From LMUY01 sp965199555 (GTDB taxonomy: Bacteria; Pseudomonadota; Alphaproteobacteria; Acetobacterales; Acetobacteraceae), in assembly GCA_965199555.1 (NCBI GenBank), contig CBDASJ010000016.1:124001-188000 (forward strand): DNA of 64,000 nucleotides, read 5' to 3'. A program made the position numbers and the translations under genes. Positions within the stretch are counted from its first letter, which is position 1. Every line of letters starts with the position of its first letter. This document shows positions 61,709-64,000 of this stretch, piece by piece. The notes below the pieces were generated by a model, which did no database searches, had not been told where the DNA came from, and was given only the letters and a program-made list of their open reading frames with translations.

Positions 61709-62710
61709 ATGAACCTCGACCTGACTGAAGCCCTGACCTCGTTGCAAGGCTTGCTGGCAGCCTTCGTCGGCCGCCTGCCGTACCTGGTGATCGCGGTGCT
61801 GGTCTACGCGGCATTCCACGTCACGGCCCGGTGGTCGCGCCGGCTAATCGGCCGCTTGACCGAAAGCCGGCGCAAGCACCGGAACGTGGGCCTGGTGCTC
61901 GGACGCCTGGTGGAAGGCGGGCTGATGCTGATGGGCGTACTGGTGGCGCTGGTGATCGCCGTGCCGTCCTTCAAGCCGGCGCAGCTCATCCAGATCCTGG
62001 GTATCAGCGGTGTCGCGATCGGCTTCGCGTTCCGGGACATCCTGCAGAACTTCCTCGCTGGCATCCTGATCCTGCTGACGGAGCCGTTCCGGATTGGCGA
62101 CCAAATCATCGTCGACGCCTACGAGGGCACGGTGGAGGATATCCAGACCCGCGCCACCTCCATCCGCACCTATGACGGGCGGCGGGTGGTGATTCCGAAT
62201 TCGAACCTGTTCACGCAGTCGGTGACGGTGAACACCGCCTTCGAAACGCGTCGTCTGCAATATGACATCGGCATCGGCTACGGCGACGACATCGCGCGCG
62301 CCCGCGAGGTCATCATCGGTGCGCTACGCGGGGTACATGGGGTGATACAGGACCCGGCACCGGAAGCTCTGGTGGTGGACCTGGCCGGCAGCAGCGTCAA
62401 CATCCGGGCACGGTGGTGGATAAACCCGCCGCAGCGCACTGATGTGGTCGCAAGCCTCGACCAGGCGCTGGCGGCGATCAAGGCTGCACTGGTGGCGGAG
62501 GGCATCGATCTGCCGTTTCCGACGCGGCAGGTGCTGTTCCACGACCAGACCGAGACCACGGATGGCGATCGAACCCATCAGCGCGAGGGCTGGCCGGCCG
62601 GCCAGGGCGATGTGCCGGGTCCACGCTCGATCGCCGGGGCGCTGCTGCGTCGCCCCGGGCGGGGAGACACCGGCCACGGCAAGCCGCCGGAACCTCCCAT
62701 CCCCAACTAG
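61709..62710 (+). CDS. Small-conductance mechanosensitive channel (MscS family)
   Basis: A 333-residue protein starting MNLDLTEALTSLQGLLAAFV. Three N-terminal membrane segments end with the pore helix region GISGVAIGFAFRDILQNFLA near residue 95. ILILLTEPFRIGDQIIVDAY opens the beta domain, and TSIRTYDGRRVVIPNSNLFT is the classical MscS motif near residue 150. The alpha-beta C-terminal domain ends near 270, and a 50-residue Gly/Pro/Arg-rich tail follows, which is unusual. It releases solutes on osmotic downshock. Confidence 0.95.
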   Translation: MNLDLTEALTSLQGLLAAFVGRLPYLVIAVLVYAAFHVTARWSRRLIGRLTESRRKHRNVGLVLGRLVEGGLMLMGVLVALVIAVPSFKPAQLIQILGISGVAIGFAFRDILQNFLAGILILLTEPFRIGDQIIVDAYEGTVEDIQTRATSIRTYDGRRVVIPNSNLFTQSVTVNTAFETRRLQYDIGIGYGDDIARAREVIIGALRGVHGVIQDPAPEALVVDLAGSSVNIRARWWINPPQRTDVVASLDQALAAIKAALVAEGIDLPFPTRQVLFHDQTETTDGDRTHQREGWPAGQGDVPGPRSIAGALLRRPGRGDTGHGKPPEPPIPN

Positions 62711-64000
62711 GCCTCAGCGGCAAAGGCACTCGCCAAGCCGTGCTGGCGGACCGCGACGCAGTGCGCGTGACGCTTGCGCAAATCGGCCAAATCCGCGGCT
62801 GTGGCCACATCGTGCTCGGCATTCCCGAGCACCAGGTCGGCGTGGCGCTGCAATGTCATTCCCCGTGCCGGATCACGCTCGCAGCCCAGCACAGCCGCCA
62901 GCACCTCCAGCAGCCGGATCAGCACGGCGGTGCTGCCGGCCGCGTTCTGGCGGATGAGGTGGAACATGGCATCGGTCAGCCCGTCGTAATCGACCGCGGG
63001 CCTCACCAGCACTGGCCGACCTTCGCGCAGCGTGACGCCACTCGAGAGGTAACGCGGTGCCAGGTCGCAAAGCGCGGCGCCAAGGCGGTCCAGAACACTG
63101 ATCGCGGTGTGCGGGTCGTTGATGCCCGGCGACAGCGCCCGCACTGCCACCTCGACCAGCTGGCGTATCGAAAACTCCAGGTCAGCCGAACTGACACGCT
63201 GTGGCCCGAGCGCGGTGGCATCACGGATCGCCGCGTCCGCCCCGTCCACCGCGGGGATGACCAGCGCCACTGGCGCGCCGGGGAACACGTAGTCGCCCGG
63301 ACGCACCAGCAACCGCATCGTGATACCGCGCTTCGCCGCCCAGTCCGCGAGCCCGCCCTCGTCGAGTTGCTGTAGGTAGCCGCGGCGGGGATCGGCAACC
63401 GGCACCCCGTCACCCCAACGAATATCAGGGGGTGGCTGGGGCTGCGCTTCTTCGCTGGTCAGATGCTGGATGGCCGAGTGCACGTCCTTGGCCACCAGCT
63501 CAATCACCTGGTCCACGTTGATGCGGCCGGCCATGTGACCGACGAAAAACACCAGCGTGCCCACGCAAACGAAGGCAAGCGCGATGCCAACGGTGAGCGA
63601 AAGATGCGGAATGAACTCGCCTTCGCTATGGGTGCGTACGCTGCGCAACACCATCAGCGCGTAGGAGAAGGTGCCGAGGAAGGCGCCAAGGGTGAACTGG
63701 TTGCCGCGATCGCGTGTGAAGTTGCGCAGCAGCCGTGGCCCCATCTGCCCGGCGGCCAGCGACAGCGACGCGATCGTGCAACACCATCAGCGCGTAGGAG
63801 AAGGTGCCGAGGAAGGCGCCAAGGGTGAACTGGTTGCCGCGATCGCGTGTGAAGTTGCGCAGCAGCCGTGGCCCCATCTGCCCGGCGGCCAGCGACAGCG
63901 ACGCGATCGTGATGGAAAACACGGTGCCCGCGACGCCGATCGTGGAGGATGCGACAGCGCCGAGAAGAGTGCGGGCACCCGTGCCCCCGCCATTGTACAA
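62707..64000 (-). pseudogene. DUF2254 membrane protein gene, disrupted by a 133-bp tandem duplication (5' end beyond window)
   Basis: The gene reads leftward and enters from beyond base 64000. Its first visible part (TLLGAVASSTIGVAGTVFSI, MGPRLLRNFTRDRGNQFTLG) is in one frame and the rest (TLVFFVGHMAGRINVDQVIE ... LSPGINDPHTAISVLDRLGA) in another. The frame breaks at an exact 133-base duplication (63645-63777 and 63778-63910). Since 133 is not a multiple of three, everything after it shifts. Removing one copy restores a single DUF2254 reading frame with RLLRNFTRDRGNQFTLGAFL once only. It is either a recent inactivating mutation or an assembly error. Confidence 0.85.
63645..63910. repeat. Exact tandem duplication, 2 x 133 bp
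   Basis: Bases 63645-63777 and 63778-63910 are identical. Each unit begins gcaacaccatcagcgc and ends gacgcgatcgt. It lies within the DUF2254 gene near the window edge and encodes the segment around PRLLRNFTRDRGNQF. Confidence 0.97.

Noticed and set aside
1..64000. CRISPR arrays, tRNA/rRNA genes, intact insertion sequences or prophage genes
   Set aside because: No regular short repeats, cloverleaf-like segments, transposase or phage motifs were seen on either strand; the only direct repeat is the 133-bp duplication.

Overview
The window is GC-rich (roughly two thirds G+C), densely packed bacterial chromosome. Gene content points to a metabolically versatile proteobacterium: many ABC uptake systems, Tct tripartite carriers, class III CoA-transferases, IclR, GntR-FCD and LysR regulators. 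Acetobacteraceae/Rhodospirillales or Burkholderiales-type genomes look like this. That placement is inference; there is no rRNA or marker gene to test it. I saw no tRNA, rRNA, CRISPR array or intact insertion sequence.

Region 1 (1-16818) is a carboxylate/acyl-CoA catabolic locus. A leftward operon carries an Fe3+-type ABC importer (binding protein, fused permease, ATPase), an MmgE/PrpD dehydratase, a crotonase and a PrpF-type isomerase. It faces a divergent IclR regulator. Rightward follow a thiolase-like protein with its DUF35 partner, two adjacent class III CoA-transferases and an ornithine-cyclodeaminase-like enzyme. A leftward tctB-tctA-tctC-tctC operon ends the region. A similar imperfect palindrome lies upstream of both leftward operons and may be the IclR operator.

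Region 2 (16947-17569) is a genetic scar: a piece of an MhpA-type flavin monooxygenase abutting a frameshifted MhpR-type IclR regulator.

Region 3 (17566-37581) is an uptake region. It holds an ADP-forming acyl-CoA synthetase, two spermidine/putrescine-type ABC importers, an unrecognised 356-residue protein, an alpha/beta hydrolase, a complete Liv importer, a GntR-FCD regulator and an EhuBCD-like importer that has no ATPase of its own. GTATAC motifs recur in the promoter regions of regions 3 and 4.

Region 4 (37568-50296) looks like catabolism of an amine or N-heterocycle. One operon reads leftward from a good sigma-70 promoter: tautomerase, molybdenum hydroxylase large subunit, trimethylamine-dehydrogenase-like flavoprotein, class III aminotransferase. 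A second reads rightward: HAD hydrolase, CoA-transferase, hotdog thioesterase, HyuB, HyuA. It ends at a truncated aldehyde dehydrogenase remnant.

Region 5 (50588-58272) is a dipeptide/opine-type ABC importer whose operon includes two very similar FAD-dependent amine/amino-acid oxidases flanking dppD. Region 6 (58377-64000) holds a divergent LysR/LysE pair with a clear inverted repeat between them, a CaCA cation antiporter, an MscS channel and a DUF2254 membrane protein gene broken by an exact 133-bp tandem duplication.

Starts were chosen by eye from Shine-Dalgarno-like sequences and overlaps. Family names come from motif recognition without a database search.
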